Origin: Bacillus salacetis
GTDB lineage: Bacteria > Bacillota > Bacilli > Bacillales > Bacillaceae_B
Direction of reading: 5' to 3'
Length of the DNA: 64,000 nucleotides
Assembly: GCF_003581585.1 (NCBI RefSeq)
Contig: NZ_QXIR01000016.1
Location: 1-64,000, forward strand
This document shows, in pieces, positions 1 to 10,500 of the stretch. Numbering within the stretch: position 1 is the first letter of the stretch; the number at the start of each line of letters is the position of its first letter. The notes beneath the pieces are model-generated. The model ran no database searches, was not told where the DNA came from, and worked only from the letters and a program-made list of their open reading frames with translations. A program made the position numbers and the translations under genes.

Positions 1-705
1 CCAGATCCACAATCGATTGAATCAAGTGTTAGAAAGGGTCTGAAAGATATAGTTAGATCCTCAATTACAAGAATGGAAGATTGGAAAGTGAATCCAAGAA
101 ACAATCAGATATTGCATGAATTTTACTATGAGAATGGATTGAGTAATGAAGTTGTAGAAAGAATCGAGGACAAGATAAACGTTTCAATTCCATCATTTTT
201 TGAAAGTGAAACATTCGAAGAAGTGATACTGGATGGTGGGACTAAGTTTGATATTGCTGAACGTTTTCGGTCATTTAAAATTTCAGGGATTAAAGTGAAT
301 CTTATGGTTGATTTGGCTTACGATTCTGAAACAGGCAATGTTAGAAAAGTAATCGATTGGAAGACAGGTTCAAAGTCATATGATGACCAATTACAACTAA
401 CTACCTATGCTTTGTACTACAATGACCTCTTTAGAATACCAGAAGAGAAAATTCAGGTGAAGAACGAGTATCTTTGTGACCCACAGGAACAGCTTACAAC
501 AAGAGGCTATCAAGTTTCAAAGGAAGACTTAGATAGAACAAGAGAGCTAATTATGGATAGCTTCCAGCAAATATATACGTTTTTAGTTGAAGAAGAAATT
601 GAGAGTTTAGAAGATGTGTTGTTTATTGAGGGATGTTCTAATGAAAAAGTATGTTCATTTTGTAATTTTCGAGAGGTTTGTTTTAACCGAAAGACATTTT
701 TATAA
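1..705 (+). CDS. PD-(D/E)XK nuclease-like protein with C-terminal cysteine cluster, 5' end missing
   Basis: The frame is open from base 1, so the true start lies outside the window; the first internal ATG is at 73. The visible 234 residues contain a PD-(D/E)XK core: an aspartate in NLMVDLAYD, then VIDWKTG (the D/E-x-K strand), then a QLQLTTYALYY helix, as in the Cas4/AddB/RecB nuclease superfamily. Near the C-terminus CSNEKVC-SFC-NFREVC, together with the earlier EYLC, resembles the four-cysteine Fe-S site of Cas4 and AddB nucleases. I infer a DNA exonuclease in repair or defence. No cas genes or CRISPR array are nearby. The gene is AT-rich like the rest of the island. Confidence 0.7.
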   Translation, partial: PDPQSIESSVRKGLKDIVRSSITRMEDWKVNPRNNQILHEFYYENGLSNEVVERIEDKINVSIPSFFESETFEEVILDGGTKFDIAERFRSFKISGIKVNLMVDLAYDSETGNVRKVIDWKTGSKSYDDQLQLTTYALYYNDLFRIPEEKIQVKNEYLCDPQEQLTTRGYQVSKEDLDRTRELIMDSFQQIYTFLVEEEIESLEDVLFIEGCSNEKVCSFCNFREVCFNRKTFL

Positions 706-825
706 TGGGTTGAATAAATCACTATCTATTTATCTATGATATAAGGTTCAAACGAACAAGGATTCTATTTAGAAATATCAACAGGTTGAATCATTCGATG
801 GTTCTTTTGTTTAGGAGGAGATGTA

Positions 826-1284
826 ATGAAAGAGTTAGGTGGAATTGGTTTGGAGGTTTCTGATGAATGGGGATTGCTTTTTAAGAAATATCGTGAGAGA
901 AAGAATCTCTCTTTAAAGCAGTTAGAACTGTTAGTAGACATTAGCCCCTCATATATGAGCAGGATAGAACGCTCGGAAAAAAAGGAACTAAGTTTTGCCA
1001 AAGCGATTCGAGCGGCCACAATCTTAGAAATTCCATTCGATGTTTTAGTAAATACAGCATTTCGGTCATTGGAAGTTGGTGAAAATGATGGAAGTGTAGA
1101 TGTTGTTGACTTACTTTTTCAAAATGAACTATCAGCGAATGGAGAAATATTAAGTAAGGAAGCAAAAGAGTGTATCATTACAATTTTAGAATTCATCTTT
1201 TCTATTAAATGGGATGAAAAAACAAAGGTGAAAGAACTTTGGCAGTTATCTGAAATGTTCGATGAACTAAAAACATATGCGTAA
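826..1284 (+). CDS. XRE-family helix-turn-helix regulator
   Basis: A 152-residue protein with a Cro/C1-type HTH at about residues 12-70 (KYRERKNLSLKQLE, then SPSYMSRIER recognition helix). The rest is a helical tail with no recognised domain. The start is supported by AGGAGGAG just before the ATG. It sits between two nuclease-like genes and about 1.1 kb upstream of the BREX operon, ending in its own likely terminator. Single-domain XRE proteins often regulate defence or mobile-element genes; control of the neighbouring island genes is an inference from position only. Confidence 0.85.
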   Translation: MKELGGIGLEVSDEWGLLFKKYRERKNLSLKQLELLVDISPSYMSRIERSEKKELSFAKAIRAATILEIPFDVLVNTAFRSLEVGENDGSVDVVDLLFQNELSANGEILSKEAKECIITILEFIFSIKWDEKTKVKELWQLSEMFDELKTYA

Positions 1285-1290
1285 TTAAGG

Positions 1291-1325
1291 AAGCGGGGGA
1301 GTAGTAATTTCTCCCTTGCTTTGTT
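1291..1325 (+). terminator. Probable terminator after the XRE gene
   Basis: An 11-bp stem (AAGCGGGGGAG with CTCCCTTGCTT, two G-T pairs) lies seven bases after the stop codon. The T-tract is short, so termination may be partial and the next gene may be cotranscribed. Confidence 0.5.
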
Positions 1326-1343
1326 AAGAAGGAGAGGATTGGT

Positions 1344-2294
1344 ATGAGTAAGAATGGATCTGATAAAGAGAGGATATTTTCACTTAGTCAATTACATCAA
1401 AATGCTAAGGTTTTGACAGAGGTTATAGGATTCAAGTTACATGAAATAAGGTTAGAAAAGTCATTTGGAACAACAAAAGTAGACATTTATGCTATTGACC
1501 CTGAAAGAAAATTGGAGATATTTTGTGAATGTCAGGTGAATTCATCAGATGAAACTCACCTTCAAAAAATTCTTGATCTAATTGATGCGATGAAAGAAGG
1601 AATTATAGTTTGGTGTGTATTAAGTTTTAAAGATGAACATTTAAAAATAGTGAAAGATAAGGTTAGGAATGCTCGCCAAAAATACATTAATTTCTATGCA
1701 GTTAAAATAACAGAGGAAATAATAACGAAGTTAGAATGGTTAAATAGGCTATATAGATTACACGTTATTGAGAATTTAGGTGTACTAAACCATATTGAAA
1801 GACCACTCAATCTAATTGATAAGATTGAAACAATACCTACTACATTCGTTGGTGAAGCATGGTTAGGAGAGAGGCAGTACGATACTAATAAAAATGATGA
1901 AGTTATCGAATATATGCTGAATCGGTTCAGAGAGATAATCCCGTATTATCCAAATTTTTATTATGAGAAAAAACCACAACGATATGGGCCTAAGATTCAT
2001 ATCGGAGCAGGTATTTCAGGAGTAACTTATGTATGCTCGTTAAGGAGTAGAAGAAATGTTGCTTATGCTGAAATACATTTCGATAAAAGTAGGAAAGACT
2101 TATTTGAAGAATTTTCACTTCACTTACAAGCAATGCAAAAGTATATACATCCTGCTCTTCGAATAAAGGATAGGAAGATTGGGGTTTATTTCAGACCATT
2201 TAATAGTCATGATGAAACAATTGATCAAATTGGAAAGATATTAGGTAAGATGATTGAATACTTCTCTCCGTATACATTTAGGGGGAGTAGATAA
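1344..2294 (+). CDS. DUF4268-like protein with PD-(D/E)XK-like N-terminal region
   Basis: A 316-residue soluble protein. The N-terminal third has a nuclease-like pattern: TKVDIYAID followed by IFCECQVN, the D...(D/E)-x-Q/K spacing seen in restriction-like folds, then a helix SDETHLQKILDLIDAM. The C-terminal half (roughly 170-316) reads like DUF4268, with FREIIPYYPNF, VAYAEIHFD and a terminal helix. Proteins of this architecture occur in restriction and defence contexts, but I cannot name a reaction. The start has a GGAGAGG site. It ends 140 bp before the BREX leader gene and is separated from it by a strong hairpin, so it is probably its own unit. Confidence 0.55.
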   Translation: MSKNGSDKERIFSLSQLHQNAKVLTEVIGFKLHEIRLEKSFGTTKVDIYAIDPERKLEIFCECQVNSSDETHLQKILDLIDAMKEGIIVWCVLSFKDEHLKIVKDKVRNARQKYINFYAVKITEEIITKLEWLNRLYRLHVIENLGVLNHIERPLNLIDKIETIPTTFVGEAWLGERQYDTNKNDEVIEYMLNRFREIIPYYPNFYYEKKPQRYGPKIHIGAGISGVTYVCSLRSRRNVAYAEIHFDKSRKDLFEEFSLHLQAMQKYIHPALRIKDRKIGVYFRPFNSHDETIDQIGKILGKMIEYFSPYTFRGSR

Positions 2295-2319
2295 TTGATA
2301 ATTTTAATATGTTTTTGTG

Positions 2320-2355
2320 AGGGAGTTACTTAATTAAATGTAGCTCTCTTTTTTG
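2320..2355 (+). terminator. Rho-independent terminator upstream of the BREX operon
   Basis: A 10-bp stem (AGGGAGTTAC with GTAGCTCTCT) around a TTAATTAAAT loop, followed by TTTTTT. It isolates the BREX operon from the gene before it. Confidence 0.75.
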
Positions 2356-2433
2356 TCGATCTCTTTGCCTTTTTATTGAAGTAAGAATAAAATAAGAATA
2401 GAGTATAAAATGGTTTGTTTTTGAGGTGATAAA

Positions 2434-2685
2434 GTGGAAGTGAAATTATTTTACAAGACGCAAAGAGAGCTTGCGACTGCAATTAATTCAATTATTGATG
2501 CTTATTGGGAAAATCAGATAAATGAAGATGCTTTGATAAAAAATGTGACAAGTATCTATGAGAATAACGAAAATAAGGTATTAAAGGATAATAAATTTAC
2601 AACTGTTTTAAAACAGCAATGTGGCAAGAGACGTTTGGAAGTAGTTGAAAAGGTATTAAATATTGGCAATATGATGGCAAAGTAG
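2434..2685 (+). CDS. Small hypothetical protein at the head of the BREX operon
   Basis: An 83-residue protein starting at GTG after a GAGGTGAT site. It has no signal peptide or membrane segment and looks mostly helical (RELATAINSIIDAYW, then EDALIKNVTSIYENN, then a basic KQQCGKRRLEVVEKVL helix). It resembles a short Firmicutes family that I recall as TIGR04540, though this is from memory. It lies 23 bp before brxA on the same strand with no terminator between, so it is very likely cotranscribed with BREX. Its role is unknown; a small regulatory or accessory factor is possible. Confidence 0.7.
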   Translation: MEVKLFYKTQRELATAINSIIDAYWENQINEDALIKNVTSIYENNENKVLKDNKFTTVLKQQCGKRRLEVVEKVLNIGNMMAK

Positions 2686-2708
2686 CCATTTGGAAAGGAA
2701 TTACATAT

Positions 2709-3305
2709 ATGTCTAACGAATTAGAATATAATGCAATTATGACAGGTGCTTCTTTTTTGTTTTTTGAATTCAAACAAGTAATTAAGTTAAAGTTAGATGG
2801 ATTAACTGAAACAGAAATTCGACAGAAGATAGTTTCAGATAATATCTTTCAATATGAGAAAACTTCAAGCTTAAAAAGAATGATTCCTTCGTTACTAAGA
2901 CGAGTAGATGTCTTAGAACAATCCCTTATGAGTATGGTCTTAGAAGAGCCGTTAGAGGTAGGTAAAATAATTAATTTATATGCAATCATGAAAACAGATC
3001 GATTGTTTTTTGAGTTTATGAATGAAATTATTAAGGAGAAGCTTCAAGCGAATGAATATTTTCTTGAAAAGAAAGATCTTAATTCATATTTTACATATAA
3101 AGCAGAGCAAGATGAAAGTATAGCAAATTGGTCGCAATTAACAGTTAATAAACTAAAGCAAGTGTATTTAAAGATATTGCTTGAAACGGGTTTAATAAAG
3201 GACAAGAAATCAGGTGAATTAAATAGGTTGATTATAGATGGACAAGTAAAAGAACATCTAATAAATATCGGTGAGAAACAATATTTGCTGGCAATGGGTG
3301 AATGA
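2709..3305 (+). CDS. brxA: BREX protein BrxA (DUF1819)
   Basis: A 198-residue protein matching the DUF1819/BrxA family in size and pattern: an N-terminal helix with a GASFLFFEFK motif, a central RRVDVLEQSL region, and a C-terminal winged-helix-like half (WSQLTVNKLKQVYLKILLETGL). BrxA is the first conserved gene of type 1 BREX and homologues bind DNA; it contributes to phage exclusion in some hosts. AAAGGAA lies eight bases before the ATG. The stop overlaps the next frame and gene order (A-B-C-X-Z-L) is canonical, which makes the assignment firm. Confidence 0.92.
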   Translation: MSNELEYNAIMTGASFLFFEFKQVIKLKLDGLTETEIRQKIVSDNIFQYEKTSSLKRMIPSLLRRVDVLEQSLMSMVLEEPLEVGKIINLYAIMKTDRLFFEFMNEIIKEKLQANEYFLEKKDLNSYFTYKAEQDESIANWSQLTVNKLKQVYLKILLETGLIKDKKSGELNRLIIDGQVKEHLINIGEKQYLLAMGE

Positions 3306-3316
3306 GAGGTGATAGT

Positions 3317-3883
3317 ATGGCGAATTTGAATGCAAGACTCGACAAAATAATTCCTAAGATAAAAGAAACTAAATTCATTGATGGTAGAGGTCTTGGAAAT
3401 GAAATTAGCTTCTATGTATTCGATTACGAGCCAGAAGGAGAGCTTGTTGTACGGGACTACATTACACATATAAAAAAAGAGTTTGCCCATGAAGGCTCTA
3501 ATAGAAAGATTATAGAGTTCGATCTATATAAAATGCTTATCGAGATCGCAAAAGAACGTCGAATATTCGATAGAATCTTTCAAATGGAAGAAAATCAAGG
3601 GAAAGAAGCTTTATTTAAAGCTATGGCAACATTTGCAAAACCTGATATTATCCTAAAGAAAATAGACCAACAGATTGGAGATCATAACGTTGTCTTTTTA
3701 ACTGGAATTGGAAAAGTCTATCCGTTTGTTAGGTCACATAATATATTGAATAATCTGCAAGAAGTATTGGACAAGACACCTGTGATTATGTTCTTCCCTG
3801 GAAAGTATGATGGTCAATCTTTGCAGTTATTTGGGAAGTTTAAAGACGATAATTATTACCGAGCATTTCGGTTAGTGGATTAA
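3317..3883 (+). CDS. brxB: BREX protein BrxB (DUF1788)
   Basis: A 188-residue cytoplasmic protein of the DUF1788/BrxB family, with LNARLDKIIPKI at the N-terminus, a central FLTGIGKVYPFVRSH segment and IMFFPGKYDG near the C-terminus. An ATG at 3302 overlaps the brxA stop, but GAGAGGTGAT at 3304-3313 is correctly spaced only for the ATG at 3317, so that start is chosen. BrxB is essential for BREX defence in characterised systems, although its biochemical role is unclear. It lies between brxA and brxC without a gap for a promoter. Confidence 0.92.
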   Translation: MANLNARLDKIIPKIKETKFIDGRGLGNEISFYVFDYEPEGELVVRDYITHIKKEFAHEGSNRKIIEFDLYKMLIEIAKERRIFDRIFQMEENQGKEALFKAMATFAKPDIILKKIDQQIGDHNVVFLTGIGKVYPFVRSHNILNNLQEVLDKTPVIMFFPGKYDGQSLQLFGKFKDDNYYRAFRLVD

Positions 3884-3905
3884 TCATTTATATAGGGGGA
3901 TTATC

Positions 3906-6900
3906 ATGCTGTTAAAAGAAATGTTCCAAAAAGATATAGAACGTGACATAAAAGGTGTTATTAAGGTTGCTCAAACAGATGAAGAGCATATTCATCAAGA
4001 GCTTGACGAGTATGTAGTGACCAGAGAATTAAACAAGCATCTGTCTAAATTCTATGAAAACTATCAAAAGGGAATAGATGGTAAGACAGATAAGATGGGT
4101 GTGTGGATTTCAGGATTCTTCGGGAGTGGTAAGTCACACTTCTTAAAAATCCTCGCATATCTACTTGAAAACAAAAATGTGCAAGGAAAGAAGGCAATCG
4201 AATTTTTTCAAGATAAGCTCCAAGATCCTATCATTTTAGCCAACATGAATAGAACGGCTGATATTGAAACAGAAACGATTCTATTTAATATCGACTCAAA
4301 AGCTTCGTTAGACAGTAAAGAGAAGAATGATGCAATTCTTCGTGTTTTTATGAAAGTTTTCTATGAACATCGTGGATATTACGGGGATATTCCTGGCGTT
4401 GCTGAAATGGAAAAATACTTAGATAATAATGGTGTGTTGGATCAGTTTAAAGCTGAATTTAAAGCATTAGCGGGAGAAGAATGGGTAGATCGCAGAAATA
4501 CGTTCTACTTTGATGAAGACTATGTAGTGGGGGCTTTGACGAAAGTAACAGATATGTCTGAAGCGACAGCACGTAACTGGTTTGAAAATGGTGTAAACAA
4601 CTTTGAAATTAGCATCGAGAAATTTGCTAAAGATGTAAAAGAATATATCAAGCAAAAGGGTAATAATTTTCACCTTGTATTCTTAGTAGATGAAATCGGA
4701 CAGTTCATTGGTGACAGTCGAAACCTGATGCTTAACCTACAAACAGTAGCAGAGGACTTAGGGACTCATTGCGATGGGAAGGTATGGATTATGGTAACTT
4801 CCCAAGAAAGCATTGATAGCATAGTAAAAGTAAAAGGGGATGACTTTTCACGTATTCAAGGTCGTTTTGATACAAGGTTATCTTTATCTTCTATATCTGT
4901 TGATGAAGTTATTAAGAAGCGTATTTTACTTAAAAAAGATTTTGTATCCGATAAGCTTAGATTACTGTACCCTGAAAAAAGTGCGATCTTGAAAAATCTT
5001 ATTAGCTTTAAAGAACAAACGGCTGATTTAAGAGGATATGACGATGCGGATGAATTTGCAAATGTTTATCCTTTCATTCCATATCAATTCAAGCTATTAC
5101 AGAATGTATTTGAGCAAGTAAGGAAACACGGTTCATCAGGCAAGCATCTATCAGAAGGGGAACGCTCAATGCTATCTGCATTTAAAGAAGCAGGTCTGCA
5201 ATATAAAGATGCAGATGAAGGTACGTTAATTCCTTTCTATGCTTTTTATGACACGATTAAAGAATTCCTCAATCCTTCTATTTCAAGGGTAATTGAAGGA
5301 GCATATGAGAATCCTGTCTTAAAAGATGATTCGTTTAATATGAACCTTTTGAAAGTGTTGTTCATGATTAAATATATTAAAGAATTACCTGCCAATATGG
5401 ATAATATTGCAACCTTGATGGTCACACATATTGATGAAGATAAGTTGGAATTAAAAGAAAAGTTAAAAATATCACTTAGAAAGTTAATTTCTCAAACACT
5501 TATTCAAAAAAATGGTGATTATTATATTTTCCTAACTGATGATGAACAGGACATTAACAGGGAAATTAAATCCATGAATGTTGATGAAGAGATGGTTAAA
5601 CGAGAGCTTGCCAATTACATTTTTCAGGATCTTTATGACGATAAGAAGTTCCGTTACTCTTCTCAATATTCATTCTCCTATAATCAGAAAATGGATGATA
5701 AAAACTATGGAAATCAAACGTCTGCGGTAGGAATTCATATTCTTTCACCACTATCAGATCATTACGAAAAATCAGAGCAACAATTATTGATGATGACTTC
5801 TGGTACAAGTGAAATGCTTGTGAAGTTAGGGGCAAGTGACTTATATGTTGAAGAAATGGAAGAAGTATTAAAGATAGAGGAATATCGAAAGAAAAAGAAT
5901 ATCACACAGCTTCCTGAAAATATTCAGAACATATTAAATAACAAACAAGTAGAAGTTCGTGAGCGTAGAAGACGAATTCGTGAATTGTTAGAGGATGCAA
6001 TTAAAGGGAGCATATTTTACATCAATGGAGATAGAGCAGACGTTAAAGGCTCAACCGTAAAAGAGAAGTTGAATACAGCTCTTAAAGGTTTAGTTGATAA
6101 TGTTTATACAAAGTTGGGCTATGTTGCTGACTTCTTAGAAAGCGAGCGAGAGCTTATCCCAATCTTATCTTATCAAAATGAGCAATTAACACTTGATACT
6201 GGCGAATCAAAGAGTAGAAATATTAGAGCAATAAAAGAAATGGAAGAGTTTATTAAGCTACAAGCTGATATAAATAAGCAAGTACGAGTGAAAATCTTGT
6301 TGGATCGTTTTTCCGACAAACCGTATGGCTGGAGAGCTTTAGAAATTGCAGGAATGATTGCACTACTTCTTAAAGAACAAAAAATTCGTATCCGTTTTAA
6401 TGCAGAATACTTAGAGCCAGAAGTAAATACAAACACCATAGTGACTGTTCTTACAAAGTCTACTGATGCTGACAAAGCGATTATCATTAAGCGTATAAAA
6501 GTAGATGAACAACTGATACAAACGGCAAAACGTATATGTAGAGAGCTGTTTAATAAATCTGACCTGGCTGATGATGAAGATGGCTTAGTGAAAGATATTC
6601 GTGCTTTAATAGAGAAACAAATTGCTGAAATTATCGCATTGAAAGATCGCTATGAAGGTCGTAAATATCCAGGAATGAGTTTATTGGATAAAGGCTTAGA
6701 ATACTTTGAGGTATTTAATAAAGGATTAGATAATGCATCATTTTTTATAAAACTTAAAGAAATGGAAGATGACCTGCTGGATTGGGAAGAGGACATTATC
6801 TATGTCAAAAGCTTTTTTGAAAATCAGAAAGACATTTTTGATAAAGGGTTATATGCATTAAAAAAATATGATGAAAACAAAGCTTATTTATCATCAGATG

Positions 6901-7487
6901 ACTCACAGGAAGCTTTGAAGAAATTACAATCTATTCTCACAGACCCAATTCCGTATAGAAAGATTAAAGAAATACCTGAACTCGTGAATCAAATTGAAGA
7001 GAATATCGGGTCGGTTCTTAATGAGAAAAAAGCAAACGCCAAAGAAAAAATTAAAGTGGATCAAGACTATCTTGTTTTGTTAGCTAAGCAATATGGTGTA
7101 AATCCTGCAACTAAAGAGAAAGTAGAAGCTTATTATAATGACCTACAAGCGAGTGTGGATACATTTAAGGATATTTATAAGGTGGATGCTACAATATCGC
7201 AAAGTGCAAGCTTTAAAGAGAAATATGAAAGAGTGATCGACAACGAAATCAAAGAGTGGCAACGAAGAAAAGAGCAGGAAAAAGCACCAATCGGAAGAGA
7301 GACTGGTGAAACAGAAACTTCAACAACACCAGTTACAACAATACAAAAAGAAAAGGTAAAGGTTACACAAGTCTTAAATATACGTACATTAACATCGGAA
7401 GAAGATGTAGACCAATTTGTAAATACGCTCTCAACAAAGTTAAAACAAATAATCAAATCCAATAAACACATTGAGTTTATTGATTAA
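3906..7487 (+). CDS. brxC: BREX ATPase BrxC
   Basis: A 1193-residue protein, the usual size of BrxC/PglY. A Walker A motif GFFGSGKSH sits at about residues 67-75 and a Walker B-like FLVDEIGQF at about 256-264, followed by a long region with predicted helical and coiled-coil character and a charged C-terminal tail (about 1120-1193). BrxC is the large P-loop ATPase of type 1 BREX, needed for both host methylation and phage exclusion. The gene follows brxB by 22 bp with a GGGGGATT site, and pglX starts 15 bp after it. No truncation or frameshift is visible. Confidence 0.95.
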   Translation: MLLKEMFQKDIERDIKGVIKVAQTDEEHIHQELDEYVVTRELNKHLSKFYENYQKGIDGKTDKMGVWISGFFGSGKSHFLKILAYLLENKNVQGKKAIEFFQDKLQDPIILANMNRTADIETETILFNIDSKASLDSKEKNDAILRVFMKVFYEHRGYYGDIPGVAEMEKYLDNNGVLDQFKAEFKALAGEEWVDRRNTFYFDEDYVVGALTKVTDMSEATARNWFENGVNNFEISIEKFAKDVKEYIKQKGNNFHLVFLVDEIGQFIGDSRNLMLNLQTVAEDLGTHCDGKVWIMVTSQESIDSIVKVKGDDFSRIQGRFDTRLSLSSISVDEVIKKRILLKKDFVSDKLRLLYPEKSAILKNLISFKEQTADLRGYDDADEFANVYPFIPYQFKLLQNVFEQVRKHGSSGKHLSEGERSMLSAFKEAGLQYKDADEGTLIPFYAFYDTIKEFLNPSISRVIEGAYENPVLKDDSFNMNLLKVLFMIKYIKELPANMDNIATLMVTHIDEDKLELKEKLKISLRKLISQTLIQKNGDYYIFLTDDEQDINREIKSMNVDEEMVKRELANYIFQDLYDDKKFRYSSQYSFSYNQKMDDKNYGNQTSAVGIHILSPLSDHYEKSEQQLLMMTSGTSEMLVKLGASDLYVEEMEEVLKIEEYRKKKNITQLPENIQNILNNKQVEVRERRRRIRELLEDAIKGSIFYINGDRADVKGSTVKEKLNTALKGLVDNVYTKLGYVADFLESERELIPILSYQNEQLTLDTGESKSRNIRAIKEMEEFIKLQADINKQVRVKILLDRFSDKPYGWRALEIAGMIALLLKEQKIRIRFNAEYLEPEVNTNTIVTVLTKSTDADKAIIIKRIKVDEQLIQTAKRICRELFNKSDLADDEDGLVKDIRALIEKQIAEIIALKDRYEGRKYPGMSLLDKGLEYFEVFNKGLDNASFFIKLKEMEDDLLDWEEDIIYVKSFFENQKDIFDKGLYALKKYDENKAYLSSDDSQEALKKLQSILTDPIPYRKIKEIPELVNQIEENIGSVLNEKKANAKEKIKVDQDYLVLLAKQYGVNPATKEKVEAYYNDLQASVDTFKDIYKVDATISQSASFKEKYERVIDNEIKEWQRRKEQEKAPIGRETGETETSTTPVTTIQKEKVKVTQVLNIRTLTSEEDVDQFVNTLSTKLKQIIKSNKHIEFID

Positions 7488-7502
7488 GTAGGTGTAATGG
7501 TT

Positions 7503-10500
7503 ATGAATAAAACTGGATTGAAAAATTTTGCAATTAGTGCGAGGCAAGAGCTATTAAAGAAAGTACAATCCAAAGCGTTAAAAATAGGAATTTCAGCAGA
7601 AAACATTCAGAAAGCAAATATAGAAAGTTCGGATGCCGTCTTTATTGATGGCAGACAGCTTTCGCAGGAAGAGAGAATTCAAAGAGAGAAACTTATTGAA
7701 CGTATTAAGTTAATCGGGTTTGATCGAGTTATGGAAGAAGTGGCATATACTTGGTTTAACCGTTTTACAGCACTTCGCTTCATGGAAGTAAACAACTACT
7801 TACCTACAAAAGTGCGTGTTCTTTCATCGGTTGATGCTAATAGTGCAGAACCAGATATGATGAAAGAAGCAATGAGTCTTGATCTGGACTTGGACAAAGA
7901 GTACATATATGACTTGAAGTTAAACAATAGTACAGAAGAATTATTTAAGTACCTTATCATTAAGCATTGTAATGATTTGAATCGTTATTTACCGTTTATG
8001 TTTGAAAAAATTGATGATTATACAGAAATCCTTTTTCCAGAGGGTTTACTTGCAAAGGATTCTTTTCTTCATGAAATGACGGATGTAGAAAAGATAACAG
8101 AAGAAGATTGGAGTCAAATTGAAATTATTGGTTGGCTATACCAATTTTACATTGCGGAAGAAAAAGATAGAGTATTTGCTAACCTAAAAAAGAATGTAAA
8201 AATATCGAAAGAAACATTACCTGCGGCCACTCAATTGTTTACTCCAAAATGGATAGTTAAGTATATGGTAGAGAATTCTTTAGGGAAAATTTGGGTTGAA
8301 GGAAATCCAGAAAATAACTTGAAATCACAATTGAAATATTTTCTTGAAGAAGCAACGCAAGAGGATCAGGTAAAAAAAGAGCTTCAAAAAATACGAGATT
8401 CACAAAAAAATCCAGAAGAGATTACATTTCTCGATCCGAGTTGTGGAAGCGGACATATACTTGTATATGCATTTGATATTTTTTATGAAATGTATATTGA
8501 AAAGGGATATATTCCACAGGAGATACCCAAGCTTATTTTAGAGAAAAATTTATATGGATTAGATATTGATGATCGTGCAGTGCAATTAGCCTCATTTGCA
8601 ATAATGATGAAAGCGAGAGAGAAGTCCCGTAGAATATTTAAAGAGAAAGTACAGCTCAATGTCTGTGCCATACAGGAAACAAATTGGATTACAGAAGAAG
8701 TTATTGAATTTGTATCTAAAAATCAGATGATTGTTGGTAATGAAAGTGTTACAAATTCACTTAGAAACATTGCAGAGAAGTTTTGGGATGCAAAGGAATA
8801 CGGGTCAATTATAAATGTTGGACCCATAGATTTAGATATATTGTATAAACTGATACATACTTTAGAGAATGTACCAACAGACCTCTTTGACTTATTGATT
8901 AAAAATAAGATAAAGGAAAATCTCCCCAATATTATTATGCAGTCGAAGATTTTAAGTAGCAGATATAGTGTTGTTTGTACAAATCCTCCTTATATGGGGC
9001 AAAGCGGTATGGGACCAAAGTTATCTAAATATGTGAAAGATAATTTTCCTGATTCCAAAAGCGATTTAGGCACAGTATTTATGGAAGTTTGCTCGAATTT
9101 AACGTGTGAGAATGGTTATTTTTCAATAATTAATATTCCTTCATGGATGTTTCTTGGTAGTTTTGAAAAGTTGAGAAGAAAACTGATAGAAAATACCACA
9201 TTTTCATCACTATTACATTTAGGAAGAGGAATATTTGGTGCTGATTTCGGTACAACTGCGTTTGTAATTAGAAATTCAATTATTCAAGATTATGTAGGAT
9301 CATACAAAAGACTATTTGAAAGTCAATCTGCTGTTGATAGTTTAGAGAAGAAAGAGAACAGATTCTTCACAGATGTGACATACACTAACAAGCAAAAGAA
9401 CTACCTTCTGATTAATGGTTCTCCTATTACATATTGGGCAAAAGATATTGATTTAAAGATATTTAAAGAAAATAGTAAATTAGGTGAACTTGCAGAGCCA
9501 AAACAGGGATTGGCAACTGCTGATAATAATAGGTTTTTAAGACAATGGCATGAAGTCTCGTATGAGAAAATAGGATTAGGTTTTAAGAACAGTTTTGAGG
9601 CTCAAAAAAGTGAACTTAAATGGTTTCCCTATAATAAAGGCGGAGCGTTTAGGCGATGGTTTGGTAATAGTGAATATGTGATTAATTGGGAAAATGATGG
9701 TTATGAATTAAGGAATTATAAAAACTCTGTTATTAGAAGTCCTCAATTTTATTTTAAAGAAGCTTTAACATGGTCTAAAGTAACTATTGGAGGATTTTCA
9801 ATAAGATATATTCCAAATGGATATTTATTTGACGTAGCAGGATGTTCAATTTTCTTTGATAAAGAATCCGAAGATAACATTTATTATTTCTTAGCACTTT
9901 TGAATAGTGTAGTAACAAAAAGGATATTGGCATTTTTAAGTCCTACAGTAAATTATGAAGTTGGTCATATTGCGAGTATTCCAATTAAGTATATAACTAA
10001 TGAGAATGTGGTTAGTTTAAGTAAGGAATGTTTAGATTTAACAAAAAATGATTGGGATTCTTATGAAACTTCTTGGGACTTCCTACAACACCCTTTTTTA
10101 ACTTACAGAAATAATGAAAACAAGATTAATTCAGCATACAAAAATTGGGTAAAGTATACTGATTATAGATTCAATAAAATTAAAAGTAATGAAGAAGAGC
10201 TAAATAAATTCTTTATTAGTATCTATGGTTTAGAAAGAGATGTTTCATCAGATGTTCAAGATAAAGATATAACGGTAAATACAGCAAATATAGAGAGAGA
10301 TGTAAAGTCGTTTCTCTCATATGCAATAGGTTGTATATTTGGTAGATATTCCTTAGATGAGGAAGGATTGGTGTATGCAGGTGGAGATTTTGACATTAGT
10401 AAATATAATATAATTTCTGTTGATAAAGACAACATTATTCCAATATTACCTGGAGCTTATTTTGAGGATGATATAATTTCCAAAATAACGGAATTTGTTA

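Noticed and set aside
1-705. Cas4 of a CRISPR-Cas system
   Set aside because: Only the nuclease fold and cysteine cluster are seen; no cas1, cas2 or repeats lie in the window, so the broader family name is used.
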